From Candidatus Omnitrophota bacterium (GTDB taxonomy: Bacteria > CAIJMQ01): a stretch of 10,925 nt of DNA. The notes below the pieces were generated by a model. It was not told the DNA's origin. It saw only the letters and a program-made list of their open reading frames with translations, and did no database searches. The stretch spans positions 1-10,925 of the forward strand of contig JAHJCU010000012.1 in NCBI GenBank assembly GCA_018812925.1. The letters are read 5' to 3'. Position 1 is the stretch's first letter. Every line of letters starts with the position of its first letter. Position numbers and translations under genes: made by a program. Shown here one piece after another: positions 1-6,117 of the stretch.

Positions 1-117
1 GACGTGGCGCCCCTTGCCGCAGTGCTTGGTCGCCGACCGCGCCTTGGCGGGCTTGAACGTCCGGCCCTTGCCGCGCTTGTACTTCCTCGACAACCCCTCG
101 AACATCGCGACCTTCAT
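1..117 (-). CDS. Small, strongly basic protein (partial, N-terminal 39 residues)
   Basis: Leftward reading frame starting at ATG 117-115 and still open at the left edge, so only the N-terminal 39 residues are visible. A good ribosome binding site (AGAGGAG, 7 nt before the ATG) supports the start. The visible part begins MKVAMFEGLSRKYKRGKG and is packed with Lys and Arg (about 15 of 39 residues), with one Cys at 33 and almost no acidic residues. Such composition is typical of nucleic-acid-binding or DNA-condensing proteins, but I do not recognise a family and the function is inferred from charge alone. It follows the membrane-anchored protein at 160-732 by 42 nt and is probably co-transcribed with it and with the peptidase at 745-1293. 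Confidence 0.72.
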   Translation of the reverse strand, partial: MKVAMFEGLSRKYKRGKGRTFKPAKARSATKHCGKGRHV

Positions 118-159
118 GTGGATCTCCTCTTCTGCTTCTCGCCTCGGTGGAGGGGTTGA

Positions 160-732
160 CTACCGCTTCTTCTTCGGGCCCAGGAGCAGGAACGCGGCGA
201 CGCCTGCCGCCCCCAGCCCGATGAGCATCGTGGTGTTGAAGGGCGTGGTCCCGGCGGCCTTGGCCTTGGCGGCTGCTGCCGCGGCGGCGGCCTGCGCCTC
301 GGGCGTGCCGGTCGCCGGCGTGTCGTTGCCGGTCGCCGAATCGACGTAGGGCTTGACGGCGTCCACCGCCGCCTTGCCCCAGTTGATGTACTTGTCGATG
401 GTGGTCCCGCCGTCACCGCCGGCCGAGGCGCACGAGGCCAGTTCGTGGATCGACTTGTTGTTCAGCATCTGCTGCCAGCCGGTCATCGCCCAGCCGGCCT
501 GCGTGAACAATCCGTCATCCTGCAGCGCCGCGGCCAGCGTGGTCATCATGCCCAGGTCGTACCGCCGCAGGGAGGACCCGCAGAACCACTCGCTCAGGAC
601 CAGCAGCATCCCGTCGTAGGTCTTCGTGCCGGCGGCGGCGAGGTAGAGCTGGTCCCAGCTCTGGAGCACCGAGGCCGCGCCGAACCCACGCAACGCCGAC
701 TGTCCGCAGCACCTGCTCTTCTTGACGATCAT
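160..732 (-). CDS. C-terminally membrane-anchored protein of unknown function
   Basis: A 190-residue protein starting at ATG 732-730, with an AAAGG-type ribosome binding site about 10 nt upstream. It has no N-terminal signal peptide. Residues 1-100 are mixed helical with Cys at 8, 9, 51 and 101. Residues 140-163 are a low-complexity Ala-rich linker with a run of eight Ala. Residues 168-184 form one strong hydrophobic segment (MLIGLGAAGVAAFLLLG), and the protein ends in PKKKR. This gives a tail-anchored or N-out/C-in topology with a positive cytoplasmic stop. I do not recognise the family. It lies 12 nt downstream of the transglutaminase-like gene and probably shares its promoter. A membrane-associated virion component or membrane anchor for the neighbouring peptidase are both possible. 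Confidence 0.8.
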   Translation of the reverse strand: MIVKKSRCCGQSALRGFGAASVLQSWDQLYLAAAGTKTYDGMLLVLSEWFCGSSLRRYDLGMMTTLAAALQDDGLFTQAGWAMTGWQQMLNNKSIHELASCASAGGDGGTTIDKYINWGKAAVDAVKPYVDSATGNDTPATGTPEAQAAAAAAAAKAKAAGTTPFNTTMLIGLGAAGVAAFLLLGPKKKR

Positions 733-744
733 GGTGCGGCCCTT

Positions 745-1293
745 TCAGATCACGATGGCGGTCAGCCAGCGCCCGCTGGGCGGGTCCCAGCCGACGTTCG
801 CGTAGTCCACGGTGGTGTCCATCCCGAGCCACTCCCGGGGGTTGTCCGAGGGCTTCAGCTTGCCGAACCCGACGCAGCTGTAGACGTGCTCGTAGTTCTT
901 GGACCCCTTCGGCCCCCAGGCCCGCAGGCCCGTGCGGAACCCGACCGCTCCCGCGAGCGCCGCGCAGAGCGCGGACTGGTCGTCGCAGTCCCCCGAGCAC
1001 GCGCCGTTCTGGCACGCGGCGATGAGCTTCTGGGGGGAGATGAAGAAGTCCGCGTCGATGGGGTCGCTGACGTAGCGGACGCCCTTCGCGAGGGACTTGA
1101 TGCGCTTGTCGCCGTGCTTCACGGCGTTGTAGATCGCCTGCAGCTCGCACTCGTCATCCCGGGCCGGGCAGTCCTGCACGATCTGCCGGGCCAGGTGGAC
1201 GACGGCTGGGTTGGTGGTCGCGCGACGGGTCACCTGCGCGAGAAGCGCGAGGGCCTGTTTCTGGCTGGAGACATCCCTGACAGCGAAGGGCAC
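745..1293 (-). CDS. Transglutaminase-like cysteine peptidase
   Basis: A 182-residue protein with the signature of the transglutaminase-like superfamily. GDCDD at 101-105 supplies the nucleophile Cys103, the EHVY segment gives His136, and the MDTTVD segment gives Asp159, in the usual Cys-His-Asp order and spacing. The upstream helical part, with a VRYVSDP block at 72-78, is also usual for the phage and bacterial versions of this fold, which mostly act as cysteine peptidases rather than cross-linking enzymes. Substrate unknown; a virion maturation protease, a peptidoglycan peptide hydrolase or a protein-crosslinking enzyme are all possible. The start is GTG 1293-1291, the only start codon in the open frame downstream of the promoter; GGAG lies 6 nt before it. 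No signal peptide is seen. It is the first gene of its own transcription unit. Confidence 0.85.
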   Translation of the reverse strand: MPFAVRDVSSQKQALALLAQVTRRATTNPAVVHLARQIVQDCPARDDECELQAIYNAVKHGDKRIKSLAKGVRYVSDPIDADFFISPQKLIAACQNGACSGDCDDQSALCAALAGAVGFRTGLRAWGPKGSKNYEHVYSCVGFGKLKPSDNPREWLGMDTTVDYANVGWDPPSGRWLTAIVI

Positions 1294-1344
1294 GTTCTGC
1301 TCCGAACCGGAGCCGGTGACCGACGCAACGCCGCGATACCCACC

Positions 1345-1373
1345 TACCTACGCCCAGATGCACGATCCGTCAA
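1345..1373 (-). promoter_or_regulatory. Promoter for the 1293-to-left unit
   Basis: On the minus strand TTGACG (1373-1368) is followed by 17 nt and TAGGTA (1350-1345). A perfect TTGACA (1380-1375) lies 7 nt further upstream. Predicted transcription start is near 1338, giving a leader of about 45 nt before the GTG at 1293. The 11-bp block CTACCTACGCC (plus strand 1344-1354) recurs exactly at 6480-6490 in the promoter of the other leftward operon, which is the main reason to accept a -10 that departs from TATAAT. Confidence 0.6.
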
Positions 1374-1385
1374 CTGTCAACCTAC

Positions 1386-1421
1386 AAAAAAGAACGGCCC
1401 CGAGAAACTCACCGGGGCCGT
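1386..1421 (-). terminator. Intrinsic terminator of the long leftward operon
   Basis: A 9-bp GC-rich stem (ACGGCCCCG at 1394-1402 pairing with CGGGGCCGT at 1413-1421) with a 10-nt loop. Read leftward it is followed by TCTTTTTT (1393-1386). It lies about 107 nt after the stop of the 507-residue gene and directly before the promoter of the next leftward unit, so it separates the two units. Confidence 0.85.
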
Positions 1422-1527
1422 CCTGGTTGTTGGTCGCGACCTGGGAGGAGCACGATCCGAGGAGAAACTTAGCAAACCACCTCGGGGCAGTCAACCCCAT
1501 CTTGCCGTGACGGGATGTCACGCGCGC
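1422..1527. other. Untranslated gap with small inverted repeat
   Basis: About 106 nt between the stop of the 507-residue gene and the terminator. It holds no convincing gene. A 6-bp inverted repeat CGTGAC-GGGAT-GTCACG (1506-1522) sits just after the stop codon and could form a minor 3' hairpin in the operon transcript. The rest appears featureless. Confidence 0.4.
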
Positions 1528-3051
1528 CTACAGCGACGCGAGCATCTTGTCCATGCCCTCCAGCACCTCCTCTTCGAAGATGCCGCGCTTGACGCCGCCC
1601 TCGAGCACCGACTTCATCACCTCCCGGGCGCGCTCGGTGTTCAGCGGCACCTCGAGCCAGTCCTCGCCGAGGTTGCCCACGAGGACCTGCCTGAAGTCCG
1701 AGTCCGCCTCGATGTACGCCTTCATGATCGACGGGTCGCTCAGGTGGTCGAGCACGAACTCCGCGGCGACCTGGGCGGCCACGTCGGTGTTCCGCACCTG
1801 GTCCACGAACCGCTCCAGCACCGTCGGCTCGGCGGCGCGCAGGACCTCGGGCTCGGCGGGCACCGCCTCGGCCATGCGCGGCTGCGGCGGCAGCTGCGGC
1901 GGCTGCTGCTGCGGCTGGACGGCGCGGGCTGCGCCGCCCGAGAGCGCCACGAAGGCCTTCACGCCCTCGCGCACGATCTTCAGCGCCTGCGGCTCCTCGG
2001 GCTCACGCTGGTTGCCCGCGAGGCCCATCTCGACCATCGAGTTGAGCACGTTCATGGTCGTGCTCGCCTGGACGGCGAAGAGCTCGCTCATGTTGCTGAG
2101 GACCTTCGCGCTGCTGTCCTCCTTGGTGAGCAGGGTCAGCAGCTGGGGGTCGATGACGGGCTTGTTGGTGATGGTCGCGAGCACCGCCGCCATCGCCTTG
2201 CCCTGCTCCGCGGTCGCCTGCGCCTGCGCCTGCGCCTGGCGCTCGCTCGAGGCCAGCTGCATCTGCAGCGCCTGCTGCTTGTACTCGCGGTCGCTCTTCA
2301 GGAACTCCAGCAGCAGCGGCGCGAGGCTGGTCATCATGTCCGCGCGCGGCTCGACGGCGGGGGCGGGGGTGGCGGCCTGCCGGCGGCGCTCCTCCTCCAC
2401 GCGCCGGCGCTCCTCCTCGTTGCGGCGGCGCTCGTCCTCGAGCTTGCGCTCCAGCGCGGCCACGCGCCCGTCGGACTCCCGCTTGGCGGCGTCGATCTCG
2501 ACCTGCGCCTGGCGGGCGAAGAGGGCCTGCTCCCGCCGCTGCATGTCGGCGAGCTGCGCCGCGATGGCGCTCTCCACAGGGCGTCCATCCCCGGAGAGCA
2601 CCGGCGCGACGTTTCGCGGCGTTGCGTCGGGCCCCCCGGGGATGGACATGATCTGGGGGGTCTGCTGGTTCTTGGGCACCGGCTTGGGGAACACGCAGAT
2701 GCGCGGGCCCTGCCAGTTGGCCTCCTCGACCACGGCGGCGTCGGGCTCGCGCGGCTGGCCGTCCACCTGCACCGGGTAGGGGCCACCGACCATGTTCGCG
2801 ATGTTCGCGACGTGGTAGGCAGAGAGGATGAAGAGCCCGCCGCCCGCGATGCGCGGCAGCCAGGTCTCGGGGCTGGAGAAGTGCTCGGCCTTCGCGCCGT
2901 CGAGCGTCAGCACCTGCTCGGGCATCCCGCCCGAGGTGCGCCGGCGCTGGACGCGGACGCGGAAGTCGTCCGTGCCGGTGTCCTTCGCAGCCTTGGCGAT
3001 GATCGCGAGGATCTCGTCGGGGGTCGGGTTCTTGTTGACGATGGGTTCCAT
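1528..3051 (-). CDS. 507-residue coiled-coil protein, unknown function
   Basis: Starts at ATG 3051-3049; the ribosome binding site AGGAG overlaps the stop codon of the gene before it (TAGGAG), so the two are coupled. Residues 1-155 form a compact N-terminal region with a short hydrophobic stretch at 70-90 (GGGLFILSAYHVANIANMVGG). Residues 160-226 are a highly charged coiled coil rich in Arg, Glu and Gln. Residues 255-285 are Gln/Ala-rich helix, 300-370 helical, 380-400 Pro/Gln-rich linker, and 405-507 a helical C-terminal domain. No enzyme motif (no Walker box, no metal triad) is seen. It is the largest protein and last gene of the operon, so a structural or scaffolding role is a reasonable inference, but I do not recognise the family. 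Confidence 0.85.
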   Translation of the reverse strand: MEPIVNKNPTPDEILAIIAKAAKDTGTDDFRVRVQRRRTSGGMPEQVLTLDGAKAEHFSSPETWLPRIAGGGLFILSAYHVANIANMVGGPYPVQVDGQPREPDAAVVEEANWQGPRICVFPKPVPKNQQTPQIMSIPGGPDATPRNVAPVLSGDGRPVESAIAAQLADMQRREQALFARQAQVEIDAAKRESDGRVAALERKLEDERRRNEEERRRVEEERRRQAATPAPAVEPRADMMTSLAPLLLEFLKSDREYKQQALQMQLASSERQAQAQAQATAEQGKAMAAVLATITNKPVIDPQLLTLLTKEDSSAKVLSNMSELFAVQASTTMNVLNSMVEMGLAGNQREPEEPQALKIVREGVKAFVALSGGAARAVQPQQQPPQLPPQPRMAEAVPAEPEVLRAAEPTVLERFVDQVRNTDVAAQVAAEFVLDHLSDPSIMKAYIEADSDFRQVLVGNLGEDWLEVPLNTERAREVMKSVLEGGVKRGIFEEEVLEGMDKMLASL

Positions 3052-3060
3052 GCGGATCTC

Positions 3061-3375
3061 CTAGGGCTTGGGGGGAACGGCGGGGGTGGCGGGCAGCAGG
3101 CCCTGCGCCTGCATCCCGTGCTGGACGAGCGCGTGGAGCGCCGCGAGCTGCGCCGCCACCACGTTGATGGTCTGCGGCGTGAGGCAGAGCGCGCAGCCCG
3201 CGCCGGCGGGGCGTCCTTCATCGTCGGTGACGGGCACGGCGGCCATGCATGCCTCGCCGAGGCACTCGGAGGCCGCCACCGAACCGACCAGCTCGGCGGC
3301 GCGCACGGTGAGGGGGCAGTACCGCACGGGGCGGGGCGGGGCCACAGGCCCGCCGGAAATGCTGTGGATCGTCAT
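3061..3375 (-). CDS. Small Cys-rich, probably zinc-binding protein
   Basis: A 104-residue protein with five cysteines spaced C20-x17-C38-x4-C43-x17-C61-x2-C64. The blocks YCPL, ECLGEACMAA and GCALCL resemble a recurring pattern in small uncharacterised phage and prophage proteins (CPL..., C-G-x-x-CMA-W, then a further Cys), where the cysteines are likely zinc ligands; here the Trp is Ala. The C-terminal third (68-92) is a predicted helix and the end is Pro-rich. The start ATG 3375-3373 lies one base beyond the stop of the preceding gene, indicating coupling. The protein is soluble by composition. Function unknown. Confidence 0.75.
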   Translation of the reverse strand: MTIHSISGGPVAPPRPVRYCPLTVRAAELVGSVAASECLGEACMAAVPVTDDEGRPAGAGCALCLTPQTINVVAAQLAALHALVQHGMQAQGLLPATPAVPPKP

Positions 3376-3376
3376 C

Positions 3377-3697
3377 TCAGTCCTCGGAGATCCAGCCGGT
3401 CGCCCGGCCGAGTAGGTAGCCGCTCGCGCTGGTGGCGAACCCCAGCAGCGGCGCGCTCGCCCACTGGGGGTACCCGGCCGGGATCAGCCAAGGCCAGAAC
3501 CAACCACCCGCCAACCCCAGCCAGAAGCCGAGGCAGGCCGGGCACTCGATGAGGGTGATGAAGGCCTCCAGCTTCCCGGACTTGTAGGCGAGCGCCACAG
3601 CCGCCAGCCGCTCGCGCACGCCGAGGCTCACCTTCGCGTGGCCGACGGTGTAGCAGAGGCCGAAGGCGACCAAGAACCAGAAGCCGAGCGCGATCAC
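3377..3697 (-). CDS. Small membrane protein with CPACLGFW motif (DUF1360-like)
   Basis: A 106-residue protein with hydrophobic segments at about 2-18, 55-73 and 82-97. The centre carries ECPACLGFWLGL (51-62); a CPxCLGxW motif between membrane segments is the mark of the DUF1360 group of small membrane proteins found in phages and Bacillus spore contexts. Function is unknown in that group; a holin-like role is sometimes guessed. The start is GTG 3697-3695, which overlaps the stop of the thioredoxin-like gene (GTGA), so translation of the two is linked. The same CPAC tetrapeptide occurs in that neighbour, which may or may not be chance. Confidence 0.75.
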   Translation of the reverse strand: MIALGFWFLVAFGLCYTVGHAKVSLGVRERLAAVALAYKSGKLEAFITLIECPACLGFWLGLAGGWFWPWLIPAGYPQWASAPLLGFATSASGYLLGRATGWISED

Positions 3698-4065
3698 TCC
3701 TCCTCCTCCGTGTCCAGCTCCTTGCCTTTGCGCTTGCGCGGGATGTTGTCCTCGGAGTCCCCCTCGTCCTCGATGGGCTCAGGGGCCTCGCCGCTCTTGG
3801 CCTGGTCCCACACGCGCTGGAGCTCGGCCTCGTCCAGCATCCCCTCGTGGCGCCAGACCGGCGTGCCCTCGACCATCAGCAGGTAGGCCGGCGTGCCGTT
3901 GGGCTCGAACCCCGCCACCTCGGGGCTCTTCTGCGCGTTGCGCCGCAGGATCATCAGGTGCGGGTTCTTCCGGGAGAAGCGGGCCAGGGGCGGCTCGGCC
4001 GAGGCGCAGGCTGGGCACCCGGTCTGGTAGATGAAGTAGAGGCGTGCGGCGGGCGGGATGGGCAT
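3694..4065 (-). CDS. Thioredoxin-fold protein with CPAC active site
   Basis: A 123-residue protein. A beta strand (RLYFIYQ) leads into GCPAC (C17, C20), the redox CxxC at the start of a helix, and GTPAYLLMVEG (57-67) supplies the cis-proline (P59) opposite the active site, followed by a TPVWRHEG strand. These are hallmarks of the thioredoxin/glutaredoxin superfamily. No signal peptide, so it should act in the cytoplasm as a disulfide reductase or thiol exchanger. The last 30 residues are a disordered, mostly acidic tail with a KRKGK patch. Start ATG 4065-4063 with AAGGAG overlapping the previous gene's TAG. Phage-encoded thioredoxin-like proteins are known as redox partners and as polymerase processivity factors; the substrate here is not evident. 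Confidence 0.85.
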   Translation of the reverse strand: MPIPPAARLYFIYQTGCPACASAEPPLARFSRKNPHLMILRRNAQKSPEVAGFEPNGTPAYLLMVEGTPVWRHEGMLDEAELQRVWDQAKSGEAPEPIEDEGDSEDNIPRKRKGKELDTEEEE

Positions 4066-4068
4066 GGA

Positions 4069-4434
4069 CTACTCCTTCTTCCGGGGGCGGGCCCCGAACA
4101 TGACCTCGCGCTCCTCGAACGTCAGGCCCAGCCGCGGGTCGGAGAGCAGGTAGGCCTCGAGCCTGCCGGCCCGGAACGTGAACCGCTCGTAGACGAGGGT
4201 CCGGCGCTCGTACTCGACCCCGGCGGCGTTCTTGCGGCGCTCGAGGCGGTCGAAGTGGACGAGGTCGAAGGTGCGCTCCTCGGCCTCGCGGGCGAGCTGG
4301 AGGGCCTGCTCCCGGTCCTCCAGCTTCGTCGGGTTGAGCAGCTTCACCTCCCGCTTCGATGCGGGCATCGGGGAGGCGGGGGCGGTCGGGGCGACGACCC
4401 CGGCCTCGATCAACTTGTCCTGCATCGTGTTCAT
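4069..4434 (-). CDS. Small charged protein, unknown function
   Basis: A 121-residue protein starting at ATG 4434-4432, which overlaps the stop codon of the lipoprotein gene (ATGA). That overlap is why I choose this start over in-frame positions further upstream. The N-terminal 30 residues are Pro/Ala-rich and probably flexible. Residues 36-70 form a strongly charged helix (KLEDREQALQLAREAEERTF). Residues 75-105 look like beta strands and helix with many aromatic and Arg residues. The C-terminus is basic (ARPRKKE). No cysteine, no membrane segment, no motif that I recognise. It probably acts with the neighbouring membrane proteins, but nothing in the sequence proves it. Confidence 0.8.
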   Translation of the reverse strand: MNTMQDKLIEAGVVAPTAPASPMPASKREVKLLNPTKLEDREQALQLAREAEERTFDLVHFDRLERRKNAAGVEYERRTLVYERFTFRAGRLEAYLLSDPRLGLTFEEREVMFGARPRKKE

Positions 4435-4829
4435 TTGGAGGCCTTGACGATCTCGATTGCCCCGTAGATCAGGACGCCCGTCGCCGCGGCGGTGACCACC
4501 GCCCCCACCGAAGCCCCTACCCAGAACGCGGTGGAGGCCTTGATGGTGGGCTCGGGGCAGGAACCGCCGGGCTTGAGATCGTTGGAGGAGGGGAACAGGC
4601 ACGTCGAGGCCTTCGCCTCTGCCTGGAGCAACTCGGTGTACCGCTTCTCGGTCAGGTGAAGTCCATCGACGGGAGCGGGGGTTCCCGCCAGCGCCGGCCA
4701 GACCTCGGGCGGCGCGACGGTGGGGGTGACCTCGGCGGTGAGCGCCACCGTCGAGGTCGCGATGCGCGCGGGGGCCGCGGCGCACCCGCCGAGGACCACC
4801 ACCAGAGCCAGGACCCCTGCGCGCATCAT
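4431..4829 (-). CDS. Lipoprotein with C-terminal membrane segment (unimolecular-spanin-like)
   Basis: A 132-residue protein with a short type II signal peptide (MMRAGVLALVVVLGGC), lipobox L-G-G-C with Cys16 as the lipidated residue. A periplasmic part of about 85 residues carries two Cys (77, 91) that could form a disulfide. A hydrophobic helix follows at 102-127 and a four-residue basic tail. An N-terminal lipid plus a C-terminal transmembrane helix in a protein of this size is the architecture of the unimolecular spanins, such as phage T1 gp11 (about the same length), which link outer and inner membranes in the last step of Gram-negative lysis. I see architecture, not sequence similarity. 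A virion membrane lipoprotein is the alternative. Start ATG 4829 (4826 is also possible), 5 nt after the upstream stop. Confidence 0.75.
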   Translation of the reverse strand: MMRAGVLALVVVLGGCAAAPARIATSTVALTAEVTPTVAPPEVWPALAGTPAPVDGLHLTEKRYTELLQAEAKASTCLFPSSNDLKPGGSCPEPTIKASTAFWVGASVGAVVTAAATGVLIYGAIEIVKASK

Positions 4830-4834
4830 GCCCG

Positions 4835-5458
4835 TCACGCCTTCTTGCCCAGCTGCGCGAGCGCGGCCAGCCGCGCCTCGGCCGGGAGCGCGGAGATGTC
4901 CCCGAGCTTGTTCTGGAGCTCGACCAGCGGGTCCTTCACCGCCGGAACCGGGGGAGCCTGCGGGTCCTTCACCGCGACCGGGGCGAGGCCCGTGGTCACG
5001 GCGTCCACGATCAGCGAGCCCACGCCGCGCTCGGCCTGCGTCTTCGTGTTCCAGATGGTCATCAGCTCGTGGAAGCCCGTCGAGCCGAGGCCCGACACCA
5101 GCGCGATGAGGATGGAGAGCCCGATGTTGGTGCCCATGACGATGTTCGAGAAGACGCCGCCGACGATGCCGAGGAGGATGGCGATGGCGGGGCGCAGCCA
5201 CCAGCCGATGTTCTGCCTGGCGAGGAAGTCCGCGATGGGCTGGTACTTGAGCACGTTGCTCAGGACGTTGACGAGGGCGACGGCGCCTGCGAGCCAGCCC
5301 GCGGTCTTCCAGGTGGAGATGGTGCCGAACACCTGCTGGACGAGCTGGTCGAAGGTGACCGCCGGGTCCGCGGTCGCCTGCGCCAGCGCGAGCGCGGGCA
5401 GGAACAGCACGAAGGCGAGGAGGAAGAGGGAGAGGGTGCGGAGGAACGTCTTCAGCAT
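4835..5458 (-). CDS. Membrane protein with signal peptide and about three further membrane segments
   Basis: A 207-residue protein starting at ATG 5458-5456 with AAGGAG 7 nt before it. Residues 7-28 are a signal peptide or first membrane helix (cleavage possible after ALA at 26 or AQA at 28). Further hydrophobic segments lie at about 52-72, 90-108 and 111-128. The C-terminal 80 residues are soluble and contain a near-repeat of AVKDP 11 residues apart, matched by a 16-bp direct repeat in the DNA (4927-4942 and 4960-4975). No enzymatic motif is visible. Position next to a spanin-like lipoprotein allows a holin-like role, although it is longer than most holins; a virion membrane protein is equally possible. 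I do not recognise the family. Confidence 0.82.
   Translation of the reverse strand: MLKTFLRTLSLFLLAFVLFLPALALAQATADPAVTFDQLVQQVFGTISTWKTAGWLAGAVALVNVLSNVLKYQPIADFLARQNIGWWLRPAIAILLGIVGGVFSNIVMGTNIGLSILIALVSGLGSTGFHELMTIWNTKTQAERGVGSLIVDAVTTGLAPVAVKDPQAPPVPAVKDPLVELQNKLGDISALPAEARLAALAQLGKKA
4927..4975. repeat. 16-bp direct repeat inside the membrane protein gene
   Basis: GCGGGTCCTTCACCGC occurs at 4927-4942 and again at 4960-4975, exactly 33 bp (11 codons) apart and in frame. It encodes the repeated AVKDP in the soluble tail of the membrane protein. It looks like a small in-frame duplication within a flexible linker. Confidence 0.7.
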
Positions 5459-5469
5459 GGCGGGGCTCC

Positions 5470-6117
5470 TTACTTCTTCGGGTTGAAGATGGTGAGGGGG
5501 ACGCGCGTGGTCCGGCGGCGGACCTGACCCTGCGCGGTGGTGAGGATCGAATCGCGGATGTTGTCCGACTCGGTGAGCGACTCGCGGTCCTTGGGCTTGA
5601 AGCACTTCGTCAGGTCCTCGCCCTTGGGCCCCGGGTAGGTCGGGCACCCGCTGTTCTTCATCACGATGATCGTGTCCCCGACGATCTCCGGGATGGCGCG
5701 GCAGAGCCCGAACTCGCTCATCAGCTCGCCCTCCACGTCGATGTCGCCGTCCGGGCCGAGCGCGGCGGAGCCGCTCCCCAGCACCTCGGCGCGCAGGAAG
5801 TTCACCTGCTTGCGATCCTCCAGGTCCGGGGAGAGCTCCATCCTCTCCTTCCAGCGCCGGAAGGCGCGCTGGTCGAAGTGGGCGCAGAGGTAGCACTGGT
5901 GCGCCATCCCCGAGGCGAAGGTAAGGGCGTTCCCCTCGAGCGTGACGCCCGAGCCGTTGCCTAGGGCCCCGACGACGTTGGCCTGCTGGCCGACCGACAC
6001 CGGGATGGCGGTCTCCATCCGCAACTCGGCGGGGCGCTCCTCCGCGTCGATCTGCTTGCCGTTCTCGTCGCGGTCCGCGGTGCTGACGTGGACCTCCTCG
6101 TTCGTGATGACGGGCAT
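5470..6117 (-). CDS. 215-residue protein with Cys-pair (zinc-type) pattern, unknown function
   Basis: Starts at ATG 6117-6115, overlapping the stop of the first gene by one base (TGATG), with AAGGAG 8 nt upstream. Residues 1-70 are mostly polar with beta-type Val/Gly/Thr stretches. QCYLCAHFD (74-82) gives C75 and C78. FGLCRAIPE (136-144) gives C139, GCPTYPG gives C158, and C172 follows. The order CxxC, aromatic/acidic residues, then GxCRxxP and a later Cys resembles a small metal-binding module common in uncharacterised phage proteins, but here about 60 residues are inserted between the first pair and GLC. The protein is soluble and ends with Arg/Lys-rich strands. Role unknown; its position near the operon start beside membrane genes allows a virion or assembly function. 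Confidence 0.8.
   Translation of the reverse strand: MPVITNEEVHVSTADRDENGKQIDAEERPAELRMETAIPVSVGQQANVVGALGNGSGVTLEGNALTFASGMAHQCYLCAHFDQRAFRRWKERMELSPDLEDRKQVNFLRAEVLGSGSAALGPDGDIDVEGELMSEFGLCRAIPEIVGDTIIVMKNSGCPTYPGPKGEDLTKCFKPKDRESLTESDNIRDSILTTAQGQVRRRTTRVPLTIFNPKK

Noticed and set aside
1547-2779. Plus-strand open frame of 410 codons
   Set aside because: Antisense to the coiled-coil protein gene; Ser/Arg/Ala-rich translation without motif and no ribosome binding site.
445-3552. Very long plus-strand open frame (about 1035 codons)
   Set aside because: It lies opposite well-supported leftward genes with ribosome binding sites, stop/start coupling and recognisable motifs. Its translation is Arg/His/Leu/Gly-rich low complexity, as expected for the reverse of GC-rich coding sequence.
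4435-4785. Longer start for the 121-residue protein (further upstream in the same frame)
   Set aside because: The upstream part overlaps the lipoprotein gene over its length and is Arg/Gly-rich shadow sequence; the ATG at 4434 gives the typical ATGA overlap.
4359-5486. Plus-strand open frame of 375 codons
   Set aside because: Antisense to the spanin-like lipoprotein and the membrane protein genes, both of which have signal peptides and coupled starts.
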